From Lytechinus pictus (lineage: Eukaryota > Echinodermata > Echinoidea > Temnopleuroida > Toxopneustidae): 64,000 nucleotides of DNA. Below are positions 23,420 to 35,514 of this stretch, one piece after another. Position 1 is the stretch's first letter. Every line of letters starts with the position of its first letter. Below the pieces are notes generated by a model that searched no databases, was not told the origin of the DNA, and saw nothing but the letters and a program-made list of their open reading frames with translations. The position numbers and the translations under genes are program-made. The stretch covers positions 39,057,901-39,121,900 of the forward strand of contig NC_087249.1 in the NCBI RefSeq assembly GCF_037042905.1, written 5' to 3'.

Positions 23420-24620
23420 TTTTACAATCCTGATAAAAACAAATTAGAGATTTGTTAAGAAACACAATTACTGTTCAAGCGTATTTAAGTTCAGGGAATA
23501 CATTTGGTCATTTTCAAACATAAGTGGACATGGGGGTGAAAATTAAAACTTGCTCAAAATCAGTAGACTTCAATGGTTTTTTAAACTAGACATCTCAAAG
23601 TATGTTTTTTCATTTCAGTTACATAAAATTATTAATTTTGTCTGGAAATACAGTGAATTTAGTGCAAGGGAAATTTAATGTTACAAAATGCTGATTTTTG
23701 CATTAAAATTCACATATTGCCTATCACAATATAAAATTTGTATTAGAAGCCTATTTGTTGGTAAGATACAAGTTCTGTATTGTATCTAACTCCTAAATAA
23801 GAAAAAAAAATTATCTGAAGTGTTTTTCTGAAAAAAGTAGATCTTTAAAGATTTCAAAACTGGATGTCGTGTCACTCACGTTTAAAAGACAAAAAGTTTT
23901 CTAGACCTGTGTATTCTGAAAATTTATTTATCCCAGTACAGGAGCAAATACAGTTTTCCCATACCTTATTGTATATAAAGTAACTTGGTCCAATGTGTTA
24001 AGGTTAAGCTATAATTAACTGTTAAAGTTGTGTCGTGTCACTCACAATGTCGTGTCACTCACGAAATGTCGTGTCACTCACGGTCTCATATTGTGTATAA
24101 AAAAAGGACATCGAATAATTTTTAAAGCATTTTACAAGATAAATTCAGGGATGGAGTCAAAATGTTGTTCCTGACATCATTTAGGCCTATGAAAGGCTAA
24201 TATTTTTTTCCATTTTCCCAACTTCACCCCTATCAATGGAAATATTGAATTTGACGTTGAGTTCATCTATTTTCTTTCCTCTCCATGGTTTCCTCAGTTT
24301 CAAAAATCCTGACAACTTTCCATTCGTGTGAAGACTCGGATCCTCATTCATATTTTAATGATGTACTGAGATAAAAGAATATATAACATAATCAATCAAC
24401 ACAAAATTATGAATATATCAAGAGAAAACCACTATACATAGTAATGAACATATTTATAGTGCATAAAGATTTGGCGATGGTTCAAGTTAGTCAGGTATGA
24501 CTTGAACATTCTCTGTCTCCATTTACAGAAATGAGCAGAACGTTCACCTATCTTTTTAGGAATGTTATTTCTTTGTCTTACTAATTAAGAAAGGTTTAAA
24601 GCTACATGTAACAAGGTCAG
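23420..24620. other. COQ2 upstream region
   Basis: No TATA box or clear core promoter was recognised immediately upstream of COQ2. From 23866 the region carries repeats of a 15-base word (separate entry). Confidence 0.5.
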
Positions 24621-26562
24621 GGATCTTATTTTGAAATTTGCAGAAATAGATGAAATATTCTTATGGTAGAAAAGAGTATGAAGAAATCTCTGTGAACACC
24701 AAACATTCTTTCAAAATCAGAAAAACCACGTTCCTTCTGATTAATTAAAATTAACCTTTTTTGCCACAAAGCATGTGTTCGAGGACATGAAATAAACAAA
24801 TTTTTTGCGCAAGAACATCTCAGGTGAGAATACACTGAAATTTAAAGAGCATTCTGGATATTGCTTGAAGTAGCTACATGCCTGGTTCAAAATCATTCTT
24901 TGTTCGGCCACCATTCATACCACTAGTGATGAACTAGGGTCTACACAGCAAACTACCGTGAGCGGGCCAATGTGGGTTCGGAGCAGATTTGCATTACACA
25001 CAAAAATTGATAGAGTAAATTAGGTAGGTACCAACAAGTCCTAACCAAGACCGAAAATTTGCATTTAAGCAACTTTGGTGAGTTGCCTTGTTTTCATGTA
25101 GATCAATTTTTCTTGGGAGGTACCCTGGTTAGAACTGAGCTGGACCTCGTGGGAAAAAGCTATAGAGGTATAGGGGGAGTATTTGATGGTTGGGGATGCT
25201 GAATTGAATTTCAGTGTAACATCCAAGGGCTCATCAAAGGAAAGGCTAATGATATGAAGTTGTACATGTAGGTAATACTAAACAGACTGTGCTGTGGCTT
25301 TTTGCAAGAATCAGGTACTAACTATGCGTCTTTCACCTCGTGGCTTTCCATGTATTACTCGTGGTTTGGTTTATTATCAGATATGATAATTAGCAATGAA
25401 AAACAGCTTGCAAGATTCCTGCTAAAAAATCATAACTCTGAATTTTGGTACAGTGCCTTTGGAGGGGTCCACATACAAGCAGTGTTCAGGAGAAAACCAA
25501 TGCTTGATGAGTTGAACTTGATCCCTATTAAAGTTTCTCACGGATTTATCTATCTGAAGTGTGCAGCCAAGTAACTGTGGTTTGGTACAGTGTACAAAAA
25601 AAGACATTGAAGCTGCCAAGTCCTATTTGGACAAGGCCTAAAATATTTAAGGAGGATAATATTGTAATCCAATATTTCAAGAAAAAGGAGTCATACATGA
25701 CATCATTGGCTACCAAACCATGCCAGATGGTGCAAGTGACTATTGAGAATACCTTTCTTACAAGGAAAAAATATTCCATCATTTGTGGATGCTGAATTGT
25801 AAACCCGTAAACTGTCAAATACAGATAAAGAGTTAAAGTTTTGAATGAAATCAGGCCACAAAAAGAATGTTTGAGTTATATCAATGCCAAGACCACATAA
25901 CACCTCCTTCAAGTGCCTCCTCCTCCAAAGAGGAGAGTGGTAGAAGCCAGAGTGTGACAATAAATAATGCGGTATGGTATAGGGAATGTGAGTTGATGGG
26001 CAAATATGACCATAAACCAAGAATAAATCATTAGGATGACACATTATCAACTTTGAAAAGGCAGGTGTTATGTAATTAAGCTTGTTTTTTGGTTGATTGG
26101 ATTTAACTCTTGTAAATCATGCCAAAAATAATTTCGTTGTTGAGATAAATGTTGTATTTTTGCACTTGTCGTGTCACTCACGTTTTGGATGTCGTGTCAC
26201 TCACGGTATATAGGAGGGCACCATTTTCCATATAGAAGGTTTGATTGATTCTGACTATGTGTGCTAGATAGGTACACTATTTACGTACATGTATGGGTAC
26301 TCACAGTACTCCTGGACCGCTACTTGGGCACGAATCCAATCATAAGTGATAATGGTCAGAAACCCATGTCCAAAATTTGTCGTGTCTCTCACGCATCATT
26401 TTTCAATCATATCTACTAAAACAAATTGTAGCATTCAAATCAAACTGGTAGTGGCCCATGCCAGTCCTGCATTGTACATAATAGGGTAGTCATGATTGAT
26501 TCATAACCTTTAAGTTTAAAGATATGAGCCCTTAACTCTCTCCAATTGTCGTGTCACACACG
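23866..26562 (+). repeat. Dispersed 15-base word GTCGTGTCACTCACG, eight copies
   Basis: Exact copies at 23866-23880, 24049-24063, 24068-24082, 26168-26182 and 26191-26205; one-to-two-base variants at 24032-24046, 26379-26393 and 26548-26562. All are in the same orientation. The word is itself a weak hairpin (CGTG..CACG). The two clusters flank 2.1 kb that holds a decayed LINE. Confidence 0.9.
24620..26070 (-). pseudogene. Decayed LINE, Tx1/L1-like C-terminal region
   Basis: Minus-strand fragments read like the region after the reverse transcriptase of Tx1/L1-type LINEs: 26050-25703 has PLWRRRHLKEVLCG followed by GIDITQTFFLWPDF, and 24835-24626 has FISCPRTHALWQKR and FERMFGVHRDFFIL, which resembles the terminal HxxxCP..LW..V segment. 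Stops and frameshifts break it. The match is by eye and weaker than for the other LINEs. Confidence 0.5.
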
Positions 26563-26919
26563 TTTGAAAATGACCATTTATGACAAAATGATTGAAAGAA
26601 ATGTGAATTTTCTTTTCTAAGTATGCAAAATAATTGAATTTGAATTTCACCTATATTTATTTAAAAAAAACATGGAAAATACACTTTTGTAAGGATTTTC
26701 TGTGCTGATATATATATTTAGACCTATGGCATCACATTTCATCTTCTAGTGAGATTTAACCATCATGAATAGCATAATTAGCACAATGGGCTTCTAAGTT
26801 ATGTCTCACAAACACTTGAAGTCAACATTAGAACTACATTTCCTAAACAAAATCTATAAATCGAAAACAGAGATCTAGCAACCTAACATTTATTATCAAG
26901 TCCCGTTTTAAAATCTTGC

Positions 26920-29730
26920 AAAATAATCTTTGTTGTTATATTTTAAACATATTGTAAACATTTTGGATGAATTGCTAATATTTGGCAAATTAGCAGGCCC
27001 AAAATTGAATAAAAATAAGAGTGTTATGTTATGGATTGGAGATAGACATCTGAAATGGAATATATCGGCTTATGACCTGATGTGGAGTGATAAACCAGTC
27101 AAATATCATAATATCAATATGGATAAAGATCTGGCGTTGAAAATAGACTGGAAGAATAGGTTAATGAAACTAGAAAAAATACTACAGAGTTGGAAAAGAA
27201 GAAACCTTACGATTTTTGGGAAGGTCACAGTAATGAAGTCTTTAGCACTCAGTCAAGTCATTCATTTGATGATTATAGACACGATACCAGATGAATTAAA
27301 AAACAAGTGGAACGCCTCTGGCAGTCTCGCCTGCATTACGCGATTTAATATAGCAGCAGTGCTAACTTTGAAAACTACTATAAAATAATCATTCACAAAA
27401 ACACCATTCATATAATGACATAATACCACATTCATTGACCATAAATGACATTTGAACGGTGACTTAAGACTTGTCAACTACACCCATGTCCACATTTCAT
27501 TCACTCTATCTATAAACTTTCAAAGTTATGATGGCAATTCAACAATTACCCCAACATGGCCTAAGTTTATTGACCTTAACTGACCTTTGACCTTGGTTTT
27601 GTGACCTGAAACTCACAGGGGATGTTCAGTGATACTTGATTACTCTTATATCCCAAGTTTTATGAACTAGATCCATAAACTTTCAGAGTTAGGATGGTAA
27701 TTCAACAAATACCCCCAACACGGCCAAAGTTCATTGACCTTTAATGACCTTTGGCCATGGTCATGTGACCTGAAACTCGTACAGGATGTTCAGTGATACT
27801 TGATTACTCTTATGGCCAAGTTTTATGAACTAGATCCGTAAACTTTCAGAGTTAGGATGGTATAAATTTAACAAATACCCCCAACACGGTCAAAGTTCAT
27901 TGACCTTAAATGACCATTGACCATGGTCAAGTGACCTGACACTCAGGTAGGATATTCAGTGGTACTTGATTAACCTAATGTCAAAGTTTCATGAACTAGA
28001 TCCATAAATTGTCAAAGTTATGATAGTAATTCAACAAATACCCCCAACTTGACCAAAGTTCATTGACCCTAAATGACCTTTGAACTTGGTCACGTGACCT
28101 GAAACTCAAGCAGGATGTTCACTAATACTTGATTAACCTTATGTCCAAGTTTCATGAACTAGGTCCATATACTTTCTAAGTTATGATGTCATTTCAAAAT
28201 CTTAACCTCAGGTTAAGATTTGATGTATTTGTTAAAGATTTTGAAAATAATTCTCCCAACATGGTCAAAGTTCATTGACCCTAAATGACCTTTGACCTTG
28301 GTCATGTGACCCGAAACTCAGGTAGGATGTTCAGTAATACTTGATTAACCTTATGTCTAAGTTTCATGAACTAGGTCCATATACTTTCTAAGTTATGATG
28401 TCATTTCAAAAACTTAACCTCAGGTTAAGATTTGATGTTGACGCCGCCGCCGCCATCGGAAAAGCGGCGCCTATAGTCTCGCTCTGCTATGCAGGCGAGA
28501 CAAAAATTAAATAGAATCATCTTCAAATTCATTTGGGGTTCAAATACAGAAAAACTAAAGAGAACGGTTTTAACGAAAAGTTATGTACATGGAGGTATTA
28601 ATATGACTGACATAAATCATCAGTTGTTGAGTTTTAGATTGAAATGGCTTGGTCAATTTTTGAACGAAGCTAGTGAGAGTAATAGTATATGGATAACTAT
28701 GAGTAATGCTTGGTTTGATCAGTTAGGTGTAAAGTTATTGCCCAACTGTAACTATGATAAAACCATTCTTAAGACTATAAAAGAGAAAATACCTATATTT
28801 TATGGAGAGGTGTTGCACGCATGGATGATGATTAGGTCTCAGGTATGTCTGGAATATAAAGAGCATGAAAATGAAAAAGCTAGAGAGATTTTATGGTTTA
28901 ATCAAAGTATAATGTTTAATGGCAGTATGTTTTATTATAGACTGGTATATTGCTTGAATCCTATTTTTAAATGATTTAATTGAAAACGGCTCATTTAAGA
29001 GAACAGAACAAATTTTTGGTATGTTGAGAATGAAGAAAAGTAAAGCAAATTTAATATTTGATTATATGAAACTCCAGCAAGCTATACCAAAAGTATGGAT
29101 ACATCAAATGACAAATACGAATGCAGAATACCCACTAAATAAAAGAATGGAAGTCCCCTGTATTATTGTTAACAAAAAAGAAAAACGAATACAAGATTTA
29201 AGCAGTAAATCATTTTATAGATTATGTCTTGTAATAGGATACCATTTGTAAATATGCACTGTTTATTTCGGCAAACAAATGTGTCTATTAATATTACATG
29301 GTCGAATGTTTTCAAAAGATTTTTCTTGAATCTTCAGGAAAACAAATTACGCGAGTTCTGTTTCAAATTTTTTTATAACTTACTACCAACCCAACAAAAC
29401 CTTCATAAATGGGGTATTGCAAACGATAACAAATGCCTACACTGTAAAGTTGAAGAAGATGTTATCCATGCATTCTTCACTTGCGAGTTAAATGAACCCT
29501 TTTTTGTTTATTTACAGAGTTATCAAAGATGTTTTTCATAAAGAAATAAAAATCGACATAAATTGTTTATTCATTCTAGAACATGAGGATTTATACATCG
29601 TTTTGGTAGTAGCTCTATGGTGTATTTATAAGTTTGTTCTGGAAAGAAATTTAACTCAGTATGATAGAAGAGAAAATGGTCTTATTTATGTGTTTAAAAG
29701 AGAGATAGCAGGAAAAATTTGATTAGATGA
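26920..29730 (+). pseudogene. Tx1/L1-like LINE 3' half, split by an insertion
   Basis: The piece at 26930-27300 carries PKLNKNKSVMLWIG, then LQSWKRRNLTIFGKVTVMKS, typical of the thumb/connector after the reverse transcriptase. After the 1.2-kb insertion (27303-28506) the frame resumes with LNRIIFKFIWGS and GGINMTDINHQLLSF, then FKFFYNLLPTQQNL and a Cys-His segment CLHCKVEEDVIHAFFTCE (29430-29500). Later parts are frameshifted. The core reverse-transcriptase domain is missing at the 5' side. Confidence 0.85.
27303..28506. mobile_element. 1.2-kb element with internal ~160-bp tandem repeats (copy 1)
   Basis: It begins ACAAGTGGAACGCCTCTGGC and ends GCAGGCGAGACAAAAAT. The inside is about five or more imperfect units of around 160 bases (words tcaaagttcattgacc, catgtgacctgaaactc, ttcatgaactag), plus a CG-rich cgccgccgccgcc segment near one end. 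The same element, inverted, is in an intron of the NLR gene (54484-55698). The superfamily is undetermined; Helitron-like is one possibility. Confidence 0.85.
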
Positions 29731-30277
29731 AAAGATGCAAAATGTAGACATTAGGCTACCAAGATTATTTCACATTTGAATTCATCTGATATAATATTGT
29801 ATATATCATTTTGATCCCTAGAGGATACTGCCTTGATTTGTATATTTTGTATTGCTGAATTTTATTTGTTTCATCAATAAATCCTTGATCATGAGGGAAA
29901 TACCAAAAAAAATATTGTAAAAAGAGTAAGGAAACATATCGCACTCTATTTTTGGAATGTGAATATGCTTGTTTGGTTTGGAATAATTGTAAGATGTTTG
30001 GTTTTATATCTATTAGTAATCTAAGCTGGGAGGAAATTCTTGTAGGTGTAGAATTAAAGGATGAAGAAAAAGACGTTTAATGTTTAATCTTCAAAGGGAG
30101 GGAAAAGGGCGCACTCATAACCATGGATGAAATTGAAAGGAAACTTAAAGAATGGGATATTATAAGAATAATTATTATTTATTCAAATTTATTATTTAAT
30201 AAATAATTATTTCAATCTATGAATTGTTCTTCAAAACGGCACTTCGTAACATAGCTCATCGAAGCTTAGACCAAAAG

Positions 30278-30853
30278 CTTCGGTCTCTGTTATGCTGGTT
30301 GTTCCGCTGAACTACGTTGGCTCCACTCACCAAATACAGAGACCGAAGTTCTAGCGCGATCTGTACAGGGGACTCAATGGCCATATGTTTATGTACTTAA
30401 GCTCGGATAAAACGGGGAAGTGAAATTGCGCGACAGCCGAAGTAAGTCACTGTTTTTCCCCTTTTATATTTATTTTTCCCCGTTTTGGTGCATTTCAGGC
30501 CAAAACGGAATAATGATCTCTATTTTGGTTCAATTCTTTTTCAATATTTTTATGAAATAAAGACAAAAATCGATGTGCCCCGTTGGGGGGATTTTGCATT
30601 GTTCACCCCCTAATGGTGGCTGCACGATAGCGAGCCGTCTGTGTACGAGGAGAAATAAAAAAAATAAAAAAATGTTGAAAAACTCCTCGAAACAGACGGC
30701 TGCCAGCTGTCTAATCGAAGCTATGTCATATCGAAGCGGTTCAGGCCTATAAAAAAACTGCCTAGGCCCTATAATATATATTGTATTTGCAGTGTACTTT
30801 AAGAACACTCCTAGTACCAATGAGGTCCAAACATTAACATGTATGGACCTCAT
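30278..30853. repeat. Three consecutive short hairpins
   Basis: Perfect 13-bp inverted repeat CTTCGGTCTCTGT (30278-30290) / ACAGAGACCGAAG (30336-30348); AGCCGTCTGT..CGAGGAG (30633-30652) / CTCCTCG..ACAGACGGCT (30683-30701); perfect 10-bp ATGAGGTCCA (30820-30829) / TGGACCTCAT (30844-30853). Confidence 0.8.
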
Positions 30854-31039
30854 AGGCGACAATGCGTTAAAAACAGGTTAGAAGTCCTGCACCCAAGTAT
30901 TTTTATGATATTAGTGATTATTACTCGAAAAATGCAAGCTTTGTCCTCATTTGTTTAGCATTTATTAAAAAATTACCCATTAACTATAATCCTACTCATA
31001 CTATAAATGTTATAAAATAAAGGGAAACTTACATTTGAG

Positions 31040-31515
31040 TCCTTTTTCGATCTTTTCTTGGCAGTCTGTCCGGTCCCGTCGAGTGCGATCAAAGCGGTAC
31101 GAAGCTGATTTTCAGATCACGTGATACGAGTAGTCATCACCTGATCGATCGACTATCCTTTTTTAAAGACCGCAACAATTATAAATTTTATTATAAAATA
31201 TATATAGAATAAATAATTGCATGATATTATATATATTTCTACAATTAAAAATATTTTGTGATATGAATTCAATATTTGACGTAAAAATCGCTATTTAACA
31301 TAATATTTATTAAAAAATAAAAAATCAAACAAAATAAAAACGCCTTGGACACAGTGCAAAAAACCTAACAATTTGGCCGCGTTCTTAACAATTATCGTAA
31401 GGGGCGCTCTATTTATAAATAAAGTTGCATATGTAGCTGTCTACCGCGACAGGAACAGCCGCAGAATTGAAGCCAGAAGCGTGGGAAATTGCCAGAAAAT
31501 TCAAGAAAAGAACCG
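31040..31515. promoter_or_regulatory. Candidate divergent promoter with a non-coding first exon
   Basis: On the plus strand TATAAAT (31414-31420) is followed, about 25-30 bases on, by a CG-containing stretch ending in a strong 5' splice site, AACCG|GTGAGT (31515/31516). On the minus strand a matching 5' splice site CAAAT|GTAAGT lies near 31033. Between them is a CACGTG E-box (31117 region). No coding exon was found on either side, so this is only a suggestion. Confidence 0.25.
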
Positions 31516-32892
31516 GTGAGTACTGATTTAACAGTACTAATTTATTAAGTAACATTTATTGAATCATTACAAGATTTATTTTTTAGTAAAACAAAGCTTA
31601 GTTCTAAGCTAGGGCGGCCCAAATGCGCGTGAGTGGAGTCCCAGTTTATTAGCACGGGTAAGTATTGGGGTGTCGCCTAGGCTAGAGTGTTTAAGAATGG
31701 ATACACGACATCGGTCTGGTAAGAAACCTCATTTTTCTATTAAAAAAATTTGGGGGGAAACAGTCATACCTTTAAGTTATACGCATGTAATTTAATAAAA
31801 TTTTAGTTTAAAATAGGATCGCTAGTTAATTATTAGTAATTTTTAATGAAGCAAGGACAAGGCCACTCATTCAATGAACAAGGTTATGATATAACCTTGT
31901 TCTCAGTTACATCTCCATGTGTTGCAAAATAAGGGTAGCAATGTTTGGCTTATTTTCTCTTTTTCTTTGGGACAAATGCTTGATTTTTTTACACTGTCAG
32001 TTTTCATTACAGCTGTTCATCATATAACTTGACTCTTAAGTAAATTTGATTCTTTAAATTATTTTTTCTTAATTAAAAATAGAGATTGAAAAATGAAAAT
32101 TTTCTTACCATATTACTTTCCACCAATAGAGGGCGTACACAAAAATATGCCTCAAATTTAAGTTTTTGAGCGCCCTGATGAATACAAAAATTATTTCCTG
32201 GTTACTAATGAAAAATAAATTGCAAATGTATGGAAATTAGTAATTTTGGTCACAAAAGTGATATTTTAATGATTTTTTAAAGTGTGTGCTCTATACAGCA
32301 TTGGCATACCATAGTCCTACCTGTACTCTGTAGATTCCCCACAGGCAGGATGGTTGCAGTGAACAAGTGGACAAGGCCAGGGAATTTCCTTCTAAGTACT
32401 AACCTACTAGTTACAGTCTTATTTTGATGATACTTTCGCTAGGCACAGTCCCATATGGGTGTCTAGGCTCACGCTCCGTGATGTTATGACAATATCAAAA
32501 TCATAAAAAAGTATCATCTCTAAGAGTCCAGGCTAATATTTGAATGAGTGGGCTCAGTTCAGATCAGCTCTGGACTGATGCAAATTGTATTACTGACACA
32601 AATAGACACGTGTGGGACTGGAATAATCGTGCGGAGGAAAAAACCTAGAATAAGATGCGATATTTTCAACATTTCACTTTAAACAGACTATTACACGCAA
32701 TCTGTATGCCTATGCCATGAACTATACATTTTAATGGAAAACAAATATGATGGAGAAAGAATACGATAAAATTCATACTTACTCCGATTACCAGGCTGAG
32801 CTGCAGCTGTCTGATTTTGATTTTACTTTTAGTCTTGTTACCATTATTACAATTAGGCCCATAACAATTAAAATATCGCTGTACTTGTTTAC

Positions 32893-33214
32893 CTTGATTT
32901 ACCTTGATTTACCTTGATGGCCACATCTCACTGTCTTCATGACGAGGGTGTACAGATGAGTGTGGCAGGGTTAAGGAGGCTCTTAGAACCCATTTAAAAA
33001 CCCAATTTTGATAATTGTATCTTAAATTGCAGGAGTGTTGGTGCGTCAACTGTGGACTGTGGGAGTTTATTCCATTGATTGACAACCCTTTGGCTAAAGA
33101 AGTGTTTCCGTATATCCAGTCTAGATCGTTGCTTGGAAAATTTAAGAGAGTGTCCTCTTGTTCTGGCACACTCTACTCTCTGGAAATAATTGTCCGGGTT
33201 TGATTTGTCCATTT
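32893..33214 (-). pseudogene. LINE 3'-end fragment inserted in a foldback arm
   Basis: The minus strand encodes RTRGHSLKFSKQRSRLDIRK, then FFSQRVVNQWNKLPQ and FKIQLSKLGF, the terminal motif of CR1/Jockey-type LINE reverse-transcriptase proteins. The 3' tail is tandem 'aaatcaaggt'. GTTTA on both sides may be the target duplication; the mirrored arm on the right lacks the fragment. Confidence 0.8.
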
Positions 33215-33341
33215 GTGTTTATAGGGGTTCAATTCAGGGAATTGCCAAGGGTATCGTTTTGTTTCCCATACTCGTTCAGGGTATACAGTGCGTCCCAGAA
33301 AAAACGAAACCGAGATTTAGCGATGATTTATCATAATTTAA

Positions 33342-33946
33342 AGGTCAAGTCCACCCCAGGAAAATGCTGACTTGAATAAATAGAGAAAAATTAAACTAGC
33401 ATAGTGCTGAAAATTTCATCAAAATCGGATGTAAAATAAGAAAGTTATGACATTTCAAAGTTTCGCTTATTTTTAACAAAATAGTTATATGAACGAGCCA
33501 GTTACATCCAAATGAGAGAGTCGATGATGTCACTCACTCACTATTTCTTTTGTTTTTTATTGTTTGAATTATACAATATATTTCATTTTTTATAGATTTG
33601 ACAATAAAGACCAACTTGACTGAACCATATAGTATTAAACAATGCTAATTCCACATGTTCAGGGAGGAATCAATCGTTGTATCACTCGACAATTAGGAGA
33701 AAATGAGAATATTTCATATTTCAAATAATAAAATACAAAAGAAATAGTGAGTGGATGACATCATCAGTCTCCTCATTTGCATACCAGCCAGGATGTGCAT
33801 ATCACTGTTTTGTGAAATTAAGCGAAACTTTAAAATGTCATAACTTTCTTAGTTTACATCCGATTTAAATGAAATTTTCACTGTTTTGCTTGTTGGATTT
33901 TTATCTTTTTATTCAAATCAACTTTTTGTTGGGGTGGACTTGTCCT
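33342..33946. mobile_element. TTAA-type MITE, family A (copy 1)
   Basis: TTAA at 33338-33341 and 33947-33950. Ends AGGTCAAGTCCACCCC and GGGGTGGACTTGTCCT are inverted repeats, and the whole 605 bases is an imperfect palindrome (aatttcatcaaaatcggatg / catccgatttaaatgaaatt). The uninterrupted mirror arm shows the empty site. Confidence 0.9.
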
Positions 33947-34314
33947 TTAATAAGAAATACAATAGACAAATGACCTACCATTGTAAAGCTTAGAATCTCC
34001 TCTTTCATCTGAAATTACTTAGATTATTTCTCATTCACGCATGAGTGAGCAAAACCAATTTGAAGAGGGGATACCAAAAAGTCATTTGGCGGGCTGTATC
34101 TGGGTTTCAAAAAGAAAACCACATTTTCTAAAAAGTTCAATATCTGCTCTTTAATTTGATACCTCAATTACAGAAAACGGTCAAGAAATAAGAAAGTTCT
34201 GGTTATTTGAAATAAGGCTTGAATTTCAATAATTTCATAAAATGAAGAGGTTTTACAGGCTATCGTTCAAACTCACTCGACACTCCGTTTTGTTGACGAT
34301 CAGCCATGCATTAA

Positions 34315-34900
34315 AGGGGAATCCAACCCAAATAAAAACTTGTTTTTATAAGGAAAAGAAAAATCAGACAAGTTGATAGGTGAAAGTTTGAACAATATTG
34401 GACAAACAACAAGAAAGTTATGAATTTTTAAAAGTTATAAATATTGGTAATCACTATACCCATGGAGACTTCAAATTGGCCGCATATGGGAAGTCATAGT
34501 GATGTAAGGCAAGGACTACTCTTCCATGTACTCCAATACATATTATGGCTAAAATGTAATTTTCCCCAAAAGTTTTATTTCAAATCATATTTTTCTTTCA
34601 TGAGGACATAAAACAATATACTACCTGGGTTATATTTAGATTACTGCCCCAGGGGAATGGGTACTTAGGAGAAAACCACAAATCCCTGATAATAAAGTAC
34701 GTGGCCTATGGGAAAGTAGTCCTTGCCCCTTGTCATAATTTACTTACTCAGTTGCCAATTTGAAATCTACATAGTCTCAATTATAAAGCAGCTATAACTT
34801 TTTTATTGCTTGTCCGATTTCTTTCAAACTTTCACCATTCTGTTTAATCTATTTTTCTCCTTCCCAACACAACATTTAATAGCCAAGGCTGGATTCCCCT
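34315..34900. mobile_element. TTAA-type MITE, family B
   Basis: TTAA at 34311-34314 and 34901-34904. Ends AGGGGAATCCAACCC and GGCTGGATTCCCCT; inner blocks are also inverted (gtcagacaag../cttgtccg type). 586 bases, non-coding. Confidence 0.85.
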
Positions 34901-35514
34901 TTAAGTCTTTTGTTAACCATGCGATAGCTTCTGTGGGAAACCGGTGAAAACACGTTTATTTAATGAAATTATGGAAATACAAATTGTTTCGAGGGAACGT
35001 AACTTTTTTACTTCTTGACCATTTTTTGTGATTAAGGTATCAAATTAAAGAGCAGATATTGAACTTTTTAGGCATGTGATTTTCTTTTTAAAATTCAGAT
35101 ACCCCCCGCCAAATGAGTTTTTTTGTATCCTTTCTTCAAATTGTTTTTGCTCACTCATGCGTGAATGAGGAATAATTTAAGTCATATCAGATGAAAGAGG
35201 AGGTTCTAAGCTTTACATTGGTAGGTCATTTGTCTATTGTATTTGCGATTAAGTTATGATAAATCATCGCTAAATCTCGGTTTCGTTTTTTCTGGGACGC
35301 ACTGTATACCCTGAACGAGTATGGGAAACAAAACGATACCCTTGGCAATTCCCTGAATTGAACCCCTATAAACAAGTACAGCGATATTTTAATTGTTACA
35401 TGTCACGGACGTCGGTTTTACCTTTACCTAGATATCATTGGGTTTAGTACGGCCCCCACCTCCAACACCTCGCGCAAATCAGACTCTAAACACGTATAGT
35501 GATGACTGTTGGGG

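Larger units (their letters stand above)
29731..32861. other. Intergenic stretch, partly unique-looking
   Basis: Further LINE-like debris lies up to about 30150 (cactctatttttggaatgtgaatatgc). Bases 30240-31520 are less AT-rich and contain three short hairpins and a candidate divergent promoter (separate entries). Bases 31520-32860 hold nothing recognisable apart from a short ATG-donor motif at 31692. Confidence 0.5.
33296..35304. mobile_element. TA-flanked inverted-repeat element, CAGTGCGTCCC family
   Basis: Ends CAGTGCGTCCCAGAAAAAAC and its inverse sit next to TA, as in Tc1/mariner insertions. Arms continue gaaaccgagatttagcgatg. Its flanks are themselves mirrored, so the element lies at the heart of a bigger palindrome. 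Related ends: 45915-48220, and one end at about 39405-39418. Confidence 0.8.
32862..35398. mobile_element. Large nested foldback element
   Basis: TAACAATTAAAATATCGCTG at 32862 has its exact inverse ending at 35398. Going inward, ATAGGGGTTCAATTCAGGG, CCAAGGGTATCGTTTTG and CATACTCGTTCAGGG are mirrored on both sides, then TA-flanked CAGTGCGTCCCAG ends (33296 and 35304), then about 400 more bases of imperfect arm. Three later insertions interrupt it: a LINE fragment (32893-33214), a family A MITE (33342-33946) and a family B MITE (34315-34900). No transposase is seen. Confidence 0.9.

Noticed and set aside
25302..25818. Plus- and minus-strand open frames of 65-90 codons
   Set aside because: Overlapping frames in decayed LINE sequence; nothing consistent with a gene on the plus strand.
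23866..26562. CRISPR-like array
   Set aside because: Irregular spacing, 15-base units, eukaryotic context; not a CRISPR.
30530..30862. 110-codon minus-strand open frame
   Set aside because: No similarity, crosses a hairpin, and has hydrophobic low-complexity composition.
31033..31110. A possible minus-strand coding exon reading RTRRDRTDCQEKIEKGLK before a GTAAGT donor
   Set aside because: The frame is closed upstream by a stop without an ATG, and no partner exon was found.
31692..31712. A possible coding first exon (ATGGATACACGACATCGG followed by a splice donor)
   Set aside because: No downstream exon could be found, and the codon stretch is too short to judge.
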